In this document: positions 26,962 to 35,389 of the stretch, piece after piece
Layout of the letters: each line of letters starts with the position of its first letter
How positions within the stretch are numbered: position 1 is the first letter of the stretch
Assembly (NCBI GenBank): GCA_016926255.1
Contig: JAFGOY010000033.1
Coordinates: forward strand, 124,001 to 188,000
Reading direction: 5' to 3'
DNA from: Anaerolineae bacterium
GTDB taxonomy: Bacteria > Chloroflexota > Anaerolineae > Aggregatilineales > UBA3940
Length of the DNA: 64,000 nucleotides
Position numbers and translations under genes: made by a program
Notes under the pieces: model-generated
The model's database searches: none
What the model saw: the letters and a program-made list of their open reading frames with translations, nothing else
What the model was told of the DNA's origin: nothing

Positions 26962-28121
26962 TCTTTGCTGCCTCGTGTTTCTCTCACCAACTGGTCGACG
27001 ACCGCGATCAGGGCTTCGTGAGTCTCCGCGCCGTCAGAAACAGCCTGCTGGTACGTCCTGATCTGGCGGTCGGCGCTGCTGCCATCCCTGACGATTGTCC
27101 GCGCATACTCGACCGCTTCTCTGCTGCACAGGTCGTCGACTACATCGTCGACGAACGTCAGCAGTTGCTCGATTGCCTCGCCGAAGGTGATCTCCGCCTC
27201 TTTGTCGAAGTTGATCAGTTTGCCACTCACGCCGTAGCGCACCGCCCGCCATTTATTCTCTTTGATCAGGTCGCGCCGGTAGATGCGCCAGGTCAGGTTG
27301 TTTTCGTAGAGTTTGAGCAGCTTGGCGACAATCGCCTGGAACAGCGCGGCGATGCAGATCACTTCGTCAAGCGTCGTCGCTGAGTCGCAGACGCGAAATT
27401 CGAGGGTGCTGTAACGTGGGTGTGGGCGAATATCCCACCAGATTCGGGTCGCGTCGGCCATCTCTGTCACACCCTGTCCAAGCGCTCCGACTTTCGCCAG
27501 CAGCCGGATCACCTTTTCGTATTCGTCCCACGAACGGAACTCCATCGGCAGACCGGTGCGGGGCATCGATTCGAAAACGATGCTCCGGTAGCTCTTCAAC
27601 CCGGTGTTCGATCCCATCCAGAACGGCGAACTGCTCGACAGTGCCAGCAGGTGCGGCAGGAAATAGCGGGCCTGGTTCATCACGGTGAGCATCAATTCCC
27701 GGTTGGCCGGGTCGGGGCCAAACCCGATGTGAACATGCGTGCCGAAGATCAGCAGGCTCCTGACCACCTGCTGCATGTCATCGAGGAATTCGATATACCG
27801 TTCGCTCTCCGAGATCACCTGGCTTTGCCAGTGCGAGAATGGGTGTGTGCCTGCCGCCGCGAGCAGTAGCCCTTCTTTGTCCGCGATCTCCGTCATTTTT
27901 GCCCTGAGATCGCGGATATCTTCCCGCGCTTCATCGACGTTGTTGCAGATTCTCGTACCGACTTCAACCTGCGATTTCATGAACTCAGTCTTGATCCGGT
28001 CACCCAGAATCCGGTTGTGATCCAGGAACTGCTGCACATAGGAAGTCAGTTCCCGTGTTTCCGGATCGATGATCTGGTACTCTTCTTCGATGCCTATGTC
28101 GAGCGGAATGGTTTCGATCAT
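26958..28121 (-). CDS. carboxylate-amine ligase (YbdK/GCS2 family)
   Basis: 387 residues matching the type 2 glutamate-cysteine ligase family across their length: GIEEEYQIIDP at the start, SQVEVGTRI, GTHVHIGF, and the later WWDIRPHPRYSTLEFRVCDS. The family forms an amide from a carboxylate and an amine with ATP, and E. coli YbdK shows weak glutamate-cysteine ligase activity. The true substrates are unknown. It is transcribed from the 28.2 kb promoter region and coupled to the DM13 gene through a 4-nt ATGA overlap, which points to one shared process. Confidence 0.85.
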   Translation of the reverse strand: MIETIPLDIGIEEEYQIIDPETRELTSYVQQFLDHNRILGDRIKTEFMKSQVEVGTRICNNVDEAREDIRDLRAKMTEIADKEGLLLAAAGTHPFSHWQSQVISESERYIEFLDDMQQVVRSLLIFGTHVHIGFGPDPANRELMLTVMNQARYFLPHLLALSSSSPFWMGSNTGLKSYRSIVFESMPRTGLPMEFRSWDEYEKVIRLLAKVGALGQGVTEMADATRIWWDIRPHPRYSTLEFRVCDSATTLDEVICIAALFQAIVAKLLKLYENNLTWRIYRRDLIKENKWRAVRYGVSGKLINFDKEAEITFGEAIEQLLTFVDDVVDDLCSREAVEYARTIVRDGSSADRQIRTYQQAVSDGAETHEALIAVVDQLVRETRGSKE

Positions 28122-28221
28122 AGCTGTCTCTCACTTTTCCGGCTGTCGCCATCCGCTATTCTACACAATTATTGGCCGTTCATACACTACCGGTTTGTGG
28201 CGATTCCCATCTTTGTCTTTC

Positions 28222-28250
28222 TCGACAGTCCACAGGGCTGGTGATACAAT
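28222..28250 (+). promoter_or_regulatory. candidate sigma-70 promoter for the receiver gene
   Basis: TCGACA (28222-28227), 17-nt spacer, TACAAT (28245-28250), 33 nt upstream of the ATG at 28283. Confidence 0.45.
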
Positions 28251-28282
28251 CCAACTGCCCTGCCTGATGGGAGTATCATCAC

Positions 28283-28720
28283 ATGCCCTATACGATTCTA
28301 TGTGTCGAAGACGAGCCTCGTATCGTCGAACTGCTTCAAGCGGTGCTGGAACATCCCGATATTCATCTCCTGGCGGCTTACAACTGTGAAGATGGCCTGA
28401 AACGGACGCGCCAGCAGAAGCCCGATCTGCTCATCCTTGACGTGATCATGCCCGACAACGACGGCTGGTGGGTCTATATGCATGTTCGCGCTGATGGGGA
28501 ACTGCGTGAAACGCCGATCATTATGCTGACCGGGATACTCCATCGCTACAAGATCATCAAAGAATTTGCCAATAGCCCTATTGATGCCTATATCACCAAA
28601 CCGTTCGACGCTGGCGCCATCCGGAAAACTGTTCAGGAAATGCTGGGATGTACCCTCTGGTCTTCTCAAACCGGTCTGCCTGTCCGTTCGGAATCCGCCG
28701 GTAAAGCGCGGCTGGCCTGA
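28283..28720 (+). CDS. single-domain response regulator
   Basis: 145 residues with a receiver fold only: acidic pocket Glu9-Asp10-Glu11, phosphoacceptor Asp53 in LLILDVIMPD, conserved Thr in IIMLTGIL and Lys in ITKPF. The basic C-terminus (about 20 residues) shows no DNA-binding domain. Such lone receivers relay phosphate or bind partners directly. GGGAG precedes the ATG. No histidine kinase adjoins; the nearest ones in the window are at 22.6 and 51 kb. Confidence 0.9.
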   Translation: MPYTILCVEDEPRIVELLQAVLEHPDIHLLAAYNCEDGLKRTRQQKPDLLILDVIMPDNDGWWVYMHVRADGELRETPIIMLTGILHRYKIIKEFANSPIDAYITKPFDAGAIRKTVQEMLGCTLWSSQTGLPVRSESAGKARLA

Positions 28721-28738
28721 ATTGAAAGTTTCATATTT

Positions 28739-29434
28739 ATGACTGACAACGAACAAACCCCGGTGCTCACCTTCCGGCTTGATCACAATCATCTTGGCGT
28801 GCGGGTTGCCACGCTTGCCGCACTGTTTGTCGGTGCCTGCCTTTCGATTTCGCTGCTGCCGGTCCTGCTGCGTAATGTCGCCGTTCCCTGGAAGACGATC
28901 GGGCTGCTCGTGATTGGCCTAGGCGTATCGATTGGCCTCGCCTGGTTCGCCGAACGTTATTTGCGGAAGGTGTGGCCCAGTGGCCGGGAATTGATCGGCG
29001 GGATGGAAGGGCTGGTTCTGCGCAAGAAGAGTGGCGAGTCCGTCGAAATTGCCTGGGACGGTGAGCCAGAGATCAAGACCTGGCATTTTACCATCGACAG
29101 CCGCCGGGCTTCCGTGCCAAAGGGCTGGCACTGCACATCGCTTCAACTGGCCCAGTCCGATCGACTGATCACCGTTTATGCGTTCATGGCCCCCGCTGAT
29201 TTCGAGATGCTCCCGGCCAATAAACTGTTCGAAGAACTCATCTCGCGCCGCGAAACGAATGGGCAGAAGCAGGCAAAACAAGCCATCGATGAAGGCCCGC
29301 AGGCAGAGTTGTGGAAAGCCGAGCGGAATCGCTGGCAGGGCGGTGCCGAGATGCAGCCCGCCGATTTTGCGTCGCTGATCCATCTGATTGGCAGGAAGGC
29401 ACCGTCCTGGCTTTCAGGAGCGCGGTCAGAATGA
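28739..29434 (+). CDS. two-pass membrane protein, function unknown
   Basis: 231 residues. After a short polar N-terminus come two membrane helices (about 20-42 and 48-68), then a cytosolic-type domain rich in charged residues with a repeated WK/WH-type core (IAWDGEPEIKTWHFTIDS) and a C-terminal GGAEMQPADFASLIH segment. No family is recognised. It begins 18 nt after the receiver gene, and its final codon overlaps the proposed ATG of the next gene (ATGA at 29431), so it sits in the middle of an operon. Confidence 0.6.
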   Translation: MTDNEQTPVLTFRLDHNHLGVRVATLAALFVGACLSISLLPVLLRNVAVPWKTIGLLVIGLGVSIGLAWFAERYLRKVWPSGRELIGGMEGLVLRKKSGESVEIAWDGEPEIKTWHFTIDSRRASVPKGWHCTSLQLAQSDRLITVYAFMAPADFEMLPANKLFEELISRRETNGQKQAKQAIDEGPQAELWKAERNRWQGGAEMQPADFASLIHLIGRKAPSWLSGARSE

Positions 29435-31128
29435 GGCTGTATCCCAATATAGGGCAAACAGTGCCGAAAGAAAGCTTGAATCATTCAGTTTATCTCTTGT
29501 CCCTGGTTCATATTCATCAGGACTCAAATCCCCTCGCCCTGAGGGAGAGGGGATTTAGGGGTGAGGGCAGAACGCAGCGCATATTATCCCTGTGGTTAAA
29601 GTTGTTAGTTGTACTGTTGATTGGCATCGTCGTCTTTCAACCCTTCCCCGCCCCTGTTAAGGCTCAACCCGGTCATCCCCCCGATCTCCGCTTTGGGGTG
29701 ATCGAGCCGCAGCATGCGCCTGATCAGGCCGCCGAACTGGGCGCGGCCTGGGGGCGGGCGCGTTTCCACTGGGCGTTGATCCAGCCCGATGGCCCCGATC
29801 AATGGCAGGTAGACGAACTGACCTCCGACGAACTGGCCGGTGAGATTGATGCAGGGCGTGAAGTCGTCGGCCTGCTGATTGGCATCCCCGAATGGGCAAA
29901 GGACGACGCCGGGCTGCCGCAGGGTCTATATCTGGCTCCAGGTGATCCCGGCAACCTGTGGGCGAATTTCGTCCGCGAAGCAGTGACGCGCTATGCCGGG
30001 CAGATCAACCACTGGATCATCTGGAACGAACCCGATGTCTGGGACGTCTCCCATCCTGCTTACACCTGGCCCGGCGATGTCGATGACTATGTCCACCTGC
30101 TGAAAGTCGCCTATCTGGTCGCCAACGAAGCTAACCCCGATTCTGTGATCCACCTTGCTGCGATGAGCCACTGGTGGGACGTGGAATATGGCCGCGAACT
30201 GTATTTCCCTCGACTGCTCGACGCCATCCTTGCCGACCCTGATGCGGCGCAGAACGATTATTTTTACGATGCCGCTACGCTTCAACTCTATTTCAATCCG
30301 GCCACTGTCTACGAGATCATCGAGGAGTATCGGGGTTACCAGTCCGAGTGTGGGCTGGATAAACCGATCTGGTTGCTGGAAACCAACGCCGCCCCAACCA
30401 CCGACCCCGCCTGGCCGGTCGCTGACCCTAACCTGAACGTCACTCTTCTCGAACAGGCTGCCTACATGCCGCAGGGATTGGCACTGGCCCTTGCCGCCGG
30501 TGCCGACCGTGTGGCGATCTACAAGCTGATCGACACCCCCGGCGATGTCGTGGCGAACCCGGAGCCGTTTGGCCTCGTTCGCGCCGATCATTCCCCGCGC
30601 CCGGCATTCAAGACCGCCCAGGTCGCGATTGATCTGCTCTCCGCCGCCGACTGCCTGACCTGGAACGAGCGTCATATCGTCTCTCAGGTTGTCGTCGAGA
30701 AAAGTGATCAGGTCGTCCGGCTGCTGTGGTCAAGAGTCCCGGTCGCGCAATCGGTCGAAATCCCGGCGCTTGCCGAATCCGCCGAACTGGTCGATATGTG
30801 GGGGAACCGGCAGGAGATCGAGGCCGAGAATGGTCACTATCACCTGACGCTCTACGCCGGGGAGTGTCTGCAAACAACCGGTGACTACTGCATGATCGGC
30901 GGCCCGCCAGTTTACATTGTCGAAAATGTGGACGCCGCCGATCTCCCTCTCGATCCGGGTTCGCTGCCGTTGATCAGTTCATACGAACCGCTCGACAAGA
31001 TCGAAGCGCCGCTGTGCCGGGTGGTTCCGGTTATTGTCTATATTGTGATCGGCGCGCTTGTCATCGGCGCAGGAATGGTCATAAAATCAATCCGTAAAAA
31101 GGACTCTATCGAGTCGGTATCTGAATAG
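29431..31128 (+). CDS. secreted glycosidase-like protein with C-terminal membrane anchor
   Basis: 565 residues from the ATG at 29431, which overlaps the previous stop codon. A first 50-residue segment precedes the hydrophobic signal (about 50-77, ending in VKAQ) and is partly translated from an interspersed repeat (29526-29556), so the true start may lie further in. The domain behind it resembles GH39-type barrels: candidate acid/base Glu200 in IIWNEPDVWD and nucleophile Glu317 in IWLLETN. A C-terminal helix followed by RKK completes a type I-like anchor. The catalytic pair is present, but the substrate is unknown. Confidence 0.68.
   Translation: MRLYPNIGQTVPKESLNHSVYLLSLVHIHQDSNPLALRERGFRGEGRTQRILSLWLKLLVVLLIGIVVFQPFPAPVKAQPGHPPDLRFGVIEPQHAPDQAAELGAAWGRARFHWALIQPDGPDQWQVDELTSDELAGEIDAGREVVGLLIGIPEWAKDDAGLPQGLYLAPGDPGNLWANFVREAVTRYAGQINHWIIWNEPDVWDVSHPAYTWPGDVDDYVHLLKVAYLVANEANPDSVIHLAAMSHWWDVEYGRELYFPRLLDAILADPDAAQNDYFYDAATLQLYFNPATVYEIIEEYRGYQSECGLDKPIWLLETNAAPTTDPAWPVADPNLNVTLLEQAAYMPQGLALALAAGADRVAIYKLIDTPGDVVANPEPFGLVRADHSPRPAFKTAQVAIDLLSAADCLTWNERHIVSQVVVEKSDQVVRLLWSRVPVAQSVEIPALAESAELVDMWGNRQEIEAENGHYHLTLYAGECLQTTGDYCMIGGPPVYIVENVDAADLPLDPGSLPLISSYEPLDKIEAPLCRVVPVIVYIVIGALVIGAGMVIKSIRKKDSIESVSE
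29526..29574 (+). repeat. GC-rich palindromic repeat
   Basis: AAATCCCCTC (29526-29535) and GAGGGGATTT (29547-29556) form a perfect 10-bp stem; the loop adds a further CCCT/AGGG pairing. The following bases, about 29557-29572, are G-rich (the AGGGGTGAGGG tail). This tail-and-stem form is common in many bacterial genomes as an interspersed element. Here it lies inside the apparent leader of the next coding region. Confidence 0.55.
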
Positions 31129-31189
31129 ATTTGCAATTATTAAGTGTGGTCGTTGAGTCTATGTGTTTTTACCGCCAGGAGGTGCGCGC

Positions 31190-32077
31190 ATGCCGGATGT
31201 AAAAATCTTTTGGGATCCACAGGGCATTTCCGTTGACTCGCTGGGCAGTAAAGCCTTTATCCGGGCAACCGATGGCGATACGCCGTATGTATCGATGTCG
31301 ATCCGGATGTTGAGCATCGATGCGCCGGAAGTGCATTATCCGGGGAATACAAAACCGTCAAAGAGCGATGAAGACCTGGCGACGCTCGCTTACTGGCTCG
31401 AACAGGGCAAAGCGCCGGTCGACGACGATCTGTCTGCTTATCTGCATCCCAGACTGGCGACCGGTAAGGCCGGAACTGAGCATGAGAAGCAGGGCGAGCA
31501 GGCAACGGCGGTATTCAAGCAGATGCTCGACCAGATGCTCACCAAAGAAAGCGGATCGAAGCGTAGTCTCTATATCCGCACCGCCGACGAAGCCTTCGAT
31601 AGCTACGGGCGTCTGCTTGCCTATATCGCGCCGAACTATTCTGCCGCCGAGCGGGCCGAGCTTTCCGTATGGGAGCGCTCGACCTTTAATCTGTTGATGG
31701 TGCGCGCCGGTTGGGCTGCAACCATGATTATCTATCCCAGTCTGCCCAAGTACAGCGACCTGGTCATGCTGCGCGATTCGGCGCGTGAGGCATACCTGGC
31801 AGGGCGGGGGATATGGAGCAATCCGCTCACCCTGACCGGCTACGAGTTCCGGATGGCGATCAAGCTGTTCGGTGTGACCAAGCGGCTGGTTGATGGCGAG
31901 CAGTTGTCGGACTACCAGCGTAACTCCTGGATCGAACGCTACTGCGTCGACCTGACGACCCGCGAGATATACTATCCCCAGCGGTATGTGCGTGTGGCCC
32001 CGTACAATCGCCTGTTTATCTGGCCGGACGATGTCTCTGAAGCAGTCAGTACGATGAACCTGTCGCCCGGCGATTAG
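31190..32077 (+). CDS. thermonuclease (SNase)-like protein without a signal peptide
   Basis: From the ATG at 31190, preceded by CAGGAGG, the protein has 295 residues. The nuclease fold is recognisable: DGDT near residue 28, Arg39 in SIRMLSIDAPE, catalytic Asp44 and Glu47, and Arg141 in DSYGRLLAYI. These correspond to the staphylococcal Arg35, Asp40, Glu43 and Arg87, so the active site is intact. Two oddities stand out: the span between Glu47 and Arg141 is about 95 residues rather than about 44, and there is no export signal. A C-terminal extension of about 100 residues is unassigned. It follows the glycosidase-like gene on the same strand. Confidence 0.75.
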   Translation: MPDVKIFWDPQGISVDSLGSKAFIRATDGDTPYVSMSIRMLSIDAPEVHYPGNTKPSKSDEDLATLAYWLEQGKAPVDDDLSAYLHPRLATGKAGTEHEKQGEQATAVFKQMLDQMLTKESGSKRSLYIRTADEAFDSYGRLLAYIAPNYSAAERAELSVWERSTFNLLMVRAGWAATMIIYPSLPKYSDLVMLRDSAREAYLAGRGIWSNPLTLTGYEFRMAIKLFGVTKRLVDGEQLSDYQRNSWIERYCVDLTTREIYYPQRYVRVAPYNRLFIWPDDVSEAVSTMNLSPGD

Positions 32078-32087
32078 GGAGGAATCG

Positions 32088-32576
32088 ATGCGTATCGCGG
32101 TGTGTTCTGATATTCATGACAACATCTGGAAGCTGGAAGCGGCCCTGCCGGGCATGAATGATGCCAACGCCCTGGTTTTTTGCGGCGACTTCTGCGCGCC
32201 CTTCACCCTGACCCAGTTGGCACGCGGCTTCGAAGGCCCGGTGCATGCCGTTTTTGGCAACAACGACGGCGATCAATGGCTGCTGCTGAAGATGGCCGGG
32301 GAAGCGGGGAATATCACCCTGCATGGGCAGTTGGCCGAACTGGAACTCGGCGGGCTGTCGATTGCTGTCAGCCACTATCCTGAGATTGCACGCGGGCTGG
32401 CTTCGAGCGGCCTGTACGATATCGTCTGCTATGGCCATGATCACACCCTGCACGAAGAACGAATCGGTGATACGCTACTGCTCAATCCCGGCGAAATCAT
32501 GGGACGGGATGGGCGGAGCACGTATGTGATCATCGATTCTGATGACCTGTCGGTGGAAGTCTATGACGTCGCCTGA
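32088..32576 (+). CDS. metallophosphoesterase (YfcE/MJ0936-type)
   Basis: 162 residues, a small calcineurin-like phosphoesterase. Ligand motifs run in order: SDIHDN (residues about 6-11), GDFC, GNNDGD, and the late SHYPEI and YGHDHT. The last strand pair ends in NPGE, as in MJ0936/YfcE phosphodiesterases. It is likely a cytosolic Mn-dependent phosphodiesterase on a cyclic or nucleotide-type substrate. It starts 10 nt after the nuclease gene, preceded by GGGAGG, and overlaps the next gene by 14 nt. Confidence 0.88.
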   Translation: MRIAVCSDIHDNIWKLEAALPGMNDANALVFCGDFCAPFTLTQLARGFEGPVHAVFGNNDGDQWLLLKMAGEAGNITLHGQLAELELGGLSIAVSHYPEIARGLASSGLYDIVCYGHDHTLHEERIGDTLLLNPGEIMGRDGRSTYVIIDSDDLSVEVYDVA

Positions 32577-32832
32577 CCCGGATGTCAAGGGCATCCTCGG
32601 ACAGGCGCTGGTTAAAGGTTGCCTCGCCGGGATCGGTGTAGCGTTGGGGTTTCTGGTGATTGGGGGGCTGATCTACGGCCTGTTGAGCCTGTTCGATATT
32701 TCTGAGAACATTCGCCTGTTCTTCGCCGTTGCCGGTGGCCCGATCATTGGGACGGTGGCTCTGTTTATTGTTGTGCGGGTTCTGAATCTTCGTTCCCGCC
32801 AGTTCGGTGATCGAGACGATGGAACAGCTTAG
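32563..32832 (+). CDS. two-pass membrane protein, function unknown
   Basis: 89 residues from the ATG at 32563, which has GGAAG upstream; an earlier ATG at 32542 is inside the previous gene. Two hydrophobic helices, about 16-38 and 51-72, are separated by FDISENIR, and the tail is basic. No family is recognised. It overlaps both neighbours by a few bases and lies in a tight operon with the phosphoesterase and the RNA methyltransferase. Confidence 0.6.
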   Translation: MTSPDPDVKGILGQALVKGCLAGIGVALGFLVIGGLIYGLLSLFDISENIRLFFAVAGGPIIGTVALFIVVRVLNLRSRQFGDRDDGTA

Positions 32833-33355
32833 AGGGACGCCGCTCAAGCGATTTCTACGCGACTACCGGCGTGGGCATCCCCAGCCGGTCAATTTGGTTC
32901 TGGTGCTTCAGAGCGTCGCCTACCCGGTCAATGTCGGATCGTTTTTTCGTATCGTCGATGCCGTCGGCGTGAGCAAGATGTTTTTGTGTGGCATCACGCC
33001 GGTTCCTCCCAACAAGACAATCTCGAAAGTGGGCCGCAATCGCGATCATGATGTTGACTGGTATTATGAGGAACGGGTTGAAGATATTCTTCCCGTTCTG
33101 CGTCAGGAAGGCTACCACATCTGTGCCCTGGAGATCACCGATACCGCCGTGCCGTATTTCGAAGTCAGCTACCCCGACCGGCTGTGCCTGGTCGTCGGCA
33201 ACGAGGATCACGGAGTCACTCGCGGGGCGCTTGCCCTCTGTGATTCGTCAGTCTTTGTCCCGATGTACGGCAAGGGCAAATCGCTGAATGTGCATGTCAG
33301 CGCGGGAGTCGTGCTCTACCATGTCATCCATCAGGCGATAGAGCGGCGGGGGTAG
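32819..33355 (+). CDS. SpoU/TrmH-family RNA methyltransferase
   Basis: 178 residues. The SPOUT knot is evident: PVNVGSFFRIVDAVGV (motif 1), LVVGNEDHGVTRGAL (motif 2) and the closing IPMYGKGKSLNVHVSAGVVLYHV-like segment VPMYGKGKSLNV (motif 3). Members 2'-O-methylate tRNA or rRNA with SAM. The length and the PVNVGSFFR start fit the TrmL/YibK-like branch rather than TrmH. A GTG at 32807 in the same frame is an alternative start. It ends an operon and is followed by an intergenic repeat cluster. Confidence 0.88.
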   Translation: MEQLRGTPLKRFLRDYRRGHPQPVNLVLVLQSVAYPVNVGSFFRIVDAVGVSKMFLCGITPVPPNKTISKVGRNRDHDVDWYYEERVEDILPVLRQEGYHICALEITDTAVPYFEVSYPDRLCLVVGNEDHGVTRGALALCDSSVFVPMYGKGKSLNVHVSAGVVLYHVIHQAIERRG

Positions 33356-33364
33356 GGCGAGGAA

Positions 33365-33400
33365 CCTATCCGTAAATCCGCTTCGCGGCATTCGGATAGG
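33365..33400 (-). repeat. interspersed palindromic repeat, copy A
   Basis: CCTATCCG and CGGATAGG arms enclose a core that on the minus strand reads AATGCCGCGAAGCGGATTTA; the inner CCGC-GAA-GCGG adds a second pairing stage. It starts 10 nt after the RNA methyltransferase stop codon. See copies at 35390, 41017 and 58102. Confidence 0.7.
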
Positions 33401-33483
33401 TAAATGAGATTACAAACCCATCCATCCCGTAAGGTTCTTGCTGTTTGACGAAATCAAGCCTCCTTCAAAAATAGAGTTATGTC

Positions 33484-33526
33484 GCCCCTCTTGCTAAGGG
33501 GGCAGATTCTCGCTTGAGCGAGAATC
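33484..33526 (+). repeat. double-hairpin intergenic element
   Basis: GCCCC (33484-33488) pairs with GGGGC (33499-33503); directly after, GATTCTCGC (33505-33513) pairs perfectly with GCGAGAATC (33518-33526) around a TTGA loop. It sits between the RNA methyltransferase and nnr in the same 246-nt gap as copy A. G-rich bases follow it, as in many mobile palindromic elements. Confidence 0.5.
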
Positions 33527-33601
33527 AGGGGGGTGATCATTGAGCTGGAATGATCAGCAAAAATATTTCAACAACGTTTTACCCGTATTCAGGAGTAAGC
33601 C

Positions 33602-35296
33602 ATGATAAAGGTCGTGACCGTTCAACAAATGCGCGATATCGAAGCCGCTACTGACGCGGCTGGCGTTTCGTATGACGAAATGATGCAGCATGCTGGGAGA
33701 ACTGTCGCTGAGATTGTTTTGCAGACGCTTGGCGACGATCCAGACGAGGGGCGCGTTGTCGTGCTGGTCGGGCCGGGCAACAATGGCGGCGATGGGCTTG
33801 TCGCCGCCCGCATCCTGAAAGAGACAACCGCAGCCGAGATCAGTTGCTACCTCCTTACCCATCGCAGCGATGACGATCCTGTCTATCGTGATGCGGTCGA
33901 TGCCGGGGTGTTCATTGCCGTGATGGAAGATGATCAGCGCAGCAGGGTGCTTCGCAATCTGGTCGAAAGCGCCGATGTCGTCGTCGATGCATTGCTGGGC
34001 ACCGGTGCGCGTCTCCCGATGGAGGGCGACCTGCAGAAGCTGCTGAAAACCGTCTCAGGCTCGCTGGAACGGGTTTCTAAGCGTGATAAGGACAAAGACA
34101 GCCTTGTATGGCCTGCCATGCCTCTTCCTCGTTCAGACAGCCGCCCGGCGGTGATCGCCGTCGATTGTCCCTCTGGCCTCGACTGCGATACCGGCGAACT
34201 CGATCCTGCTGCCATCCCCGCCGATATCACCGTCACTTTTGCCGCCGCGAAGACCGGGCAGATGCTTTTCCCCGGTGCCGAAGCGGTCGGCGAACTGGTC
34301 GTGGCCCCTATCGGCACGCCGGATAATCTCGCCGAACTGGACGCCGTGCCGCTCGATCTGGTGACCGGGGACGATGTCACACCGCTGCTGCCGCGCCGCC
34401 TGCGTGACAGCCACAAGGGGACGTTTGGTCGGGCGCTGATCGCCGCCGGGTCGATCAACTATACCGGTGCTGTCTCGCTGGCCGGTGAAGCCGCCTACCG
34501 GGTCGGGACCGGGCTGGTGACCCTTTCGGTGCCCCAGCCGATCTACCCGATTCTCGCTGCCCAACTCCGCGAGGTGACCTGGCTGCTTCTGCCGCACGAT
34601 ATGGGTGTGATCAGTCGGGATGCCATTGAGGTGATCGCGGAGGAACTCGGCAGCATTGACGCGTTGTGCATCGGCCCCGGCCTGGGTAGAGAGGAATCAA
34701 CCGCCGAGTTCATTCGCGGCATTTTCCAGGGAGAGCGCCAGGCGAAGAAGGGGAATATCGGGTTCGTTTCGCCTGATCGCTCCGGCGGCGGGCAGCGCCT
34801 CGAAATCCCCTGCCCGCTGGTGATCGACGCTGACGGGTTAAACCTGCTGGCTGGAATCGATCAGTGGTGGACGCTGCTCCCGGCTAACTCGATTCTGACT
34901 CCCCATCCCGGCGAGATGTCGCGATTAACCGGCCTCGAACGCGCTGCGATCCAGGCCGACCGGGCATCAATTGCGCGTGAGAGGGCCGCCGAATGGAACT
35001 GTGTGGTCGTGTTGAAGGGCGCGTTTACGGTCATTGCCGAACCCGGTGGGCGGGTGGTGATGCTGCCCTTTGCCATCGACGCACTGGCGACGGCGGGTAC
35101 GGGTGATGTGCTGGCAGGCTGCATTACCGGCTTTGCCGCGCAGGGATTGAATCCCTTCGATGCGGCAGTTGCCGGGGCATACGTTCACGGGTTGGCCGGG
35201 CAGATTGCTGCCTCGGAAATGGCATCGGCCAGTGTGCTTGCTTCCGATGTGCTGGCGGCGGTTCCGCTTGCGCTGGAAATCCTATCTCCGATATAA
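33602..35296 (+). CDS. nnr: bifunctional NAD(P)H-hydrate repair enzyme
   Basis: 564 residues with two domains. The N-terminal epimerase (about 1-235) interconverts R- and S-forms of hydrated NAD(P)H and carries GPGNNGGDGLVAARIL and VVDALLGTG. The C-terminal dehydratase (about 255-560), a ribokinase-fold enzyme, uses ADP or ATP to regenerate NAD(P)H and carries the GTFGRALIAAGS start, TPHPGEMSRLTG and DALATAGTGDVLAG. This repairs damaged cofactors. The domain order and length are the bacterial norm. SD-like AGGAG precedes the ATG. The intergenic gap upstream is filled with repeat elements. Confidence 0.94.
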   Translation: MIKVVTVQQMRDIEAATDAAGVSYDEMMQHAGRTVAEIVLQTLGDDPDEGRVVVLVGPGNNGGDGLVAARILKETTAAEISCYLLTHRSDDDPVYRDAVDAGVFIAVMEDDQRSRVLRNLVESADVVVDALLGTGARLPMEGDLQKLLKTVSGSLERVSKRDKDKDSLVWPAMPLPRSDSRPAVIAVDCPSGLDCDTGELDPAAIPADITVTFAAAKTGQMLFPGAEAVGELVVAPIGTPDNLAELDAVPLDLVTGDDVTPLLPRRLRDSHKGTFGRALIAAGSINYTGAVSLAGEAAYRVGTGLVTLSVPQPIYPILAAQLREVTWLLLPHDMGVISRDAIEVIAEELGSIDALCIGPGLGREESTAEFIRGIFQGERQAKKGNIGFVSPDRSGGGQRLEIPCPLVIDADGLNLLAGIDQWWTLLPANSILTPHPGEMSRLTGLERAAIQADRASIARERAAEWNCVVVLKGAFTVIAEPGGRVVMLPFAIDALATAGTGDVLAGCITGFAAQGLNPFDAAVAGAYVHGLAGQIAASEMASASVLASDVLAAVPLALEILSPI

Positions 35297-35303
35297 GCGA
35301 AAA

Positions 35304-35325
35304 CCGGGTGCAGAAAAGCACCCGG
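35304..35325 (+). terminator. stem-loop after nnr
   Basis: CCGGGTGC (35304-35311) and GCACCCGG (35318-35325) form an 8-bp stem 8 nt after the nnr stop codon. The following bases are not T-rich, so it is only a possible terminator or mRNA end stabiliser. Confidence 0.4.
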
Positions 35326-35358
35326 CACGATTATCCTGCCAAAGCTTACAATCAATCC

Positions 35359-35386
35359 AAAAATCGCTTTGGATGATTCGATTTTT
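35359..35386 (-). terminator. terminator for the YtxH-like gene
   Basis: On the minus strand AAAAATCG pairs with CGATTTTT across a 12-nt loop, ending in a T run. It lies 58 nt beyond the stop codon of the YtxH-like gene and just before repeat copy B. Confidence 0.5.
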
Positions 35387-35389
35387 GAT

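Noticed and set aside
33484-33526. CRISPR repeat
   Set aside because: Only one unit with no spacers or repeats in series; it is a palindromic intergenic element.
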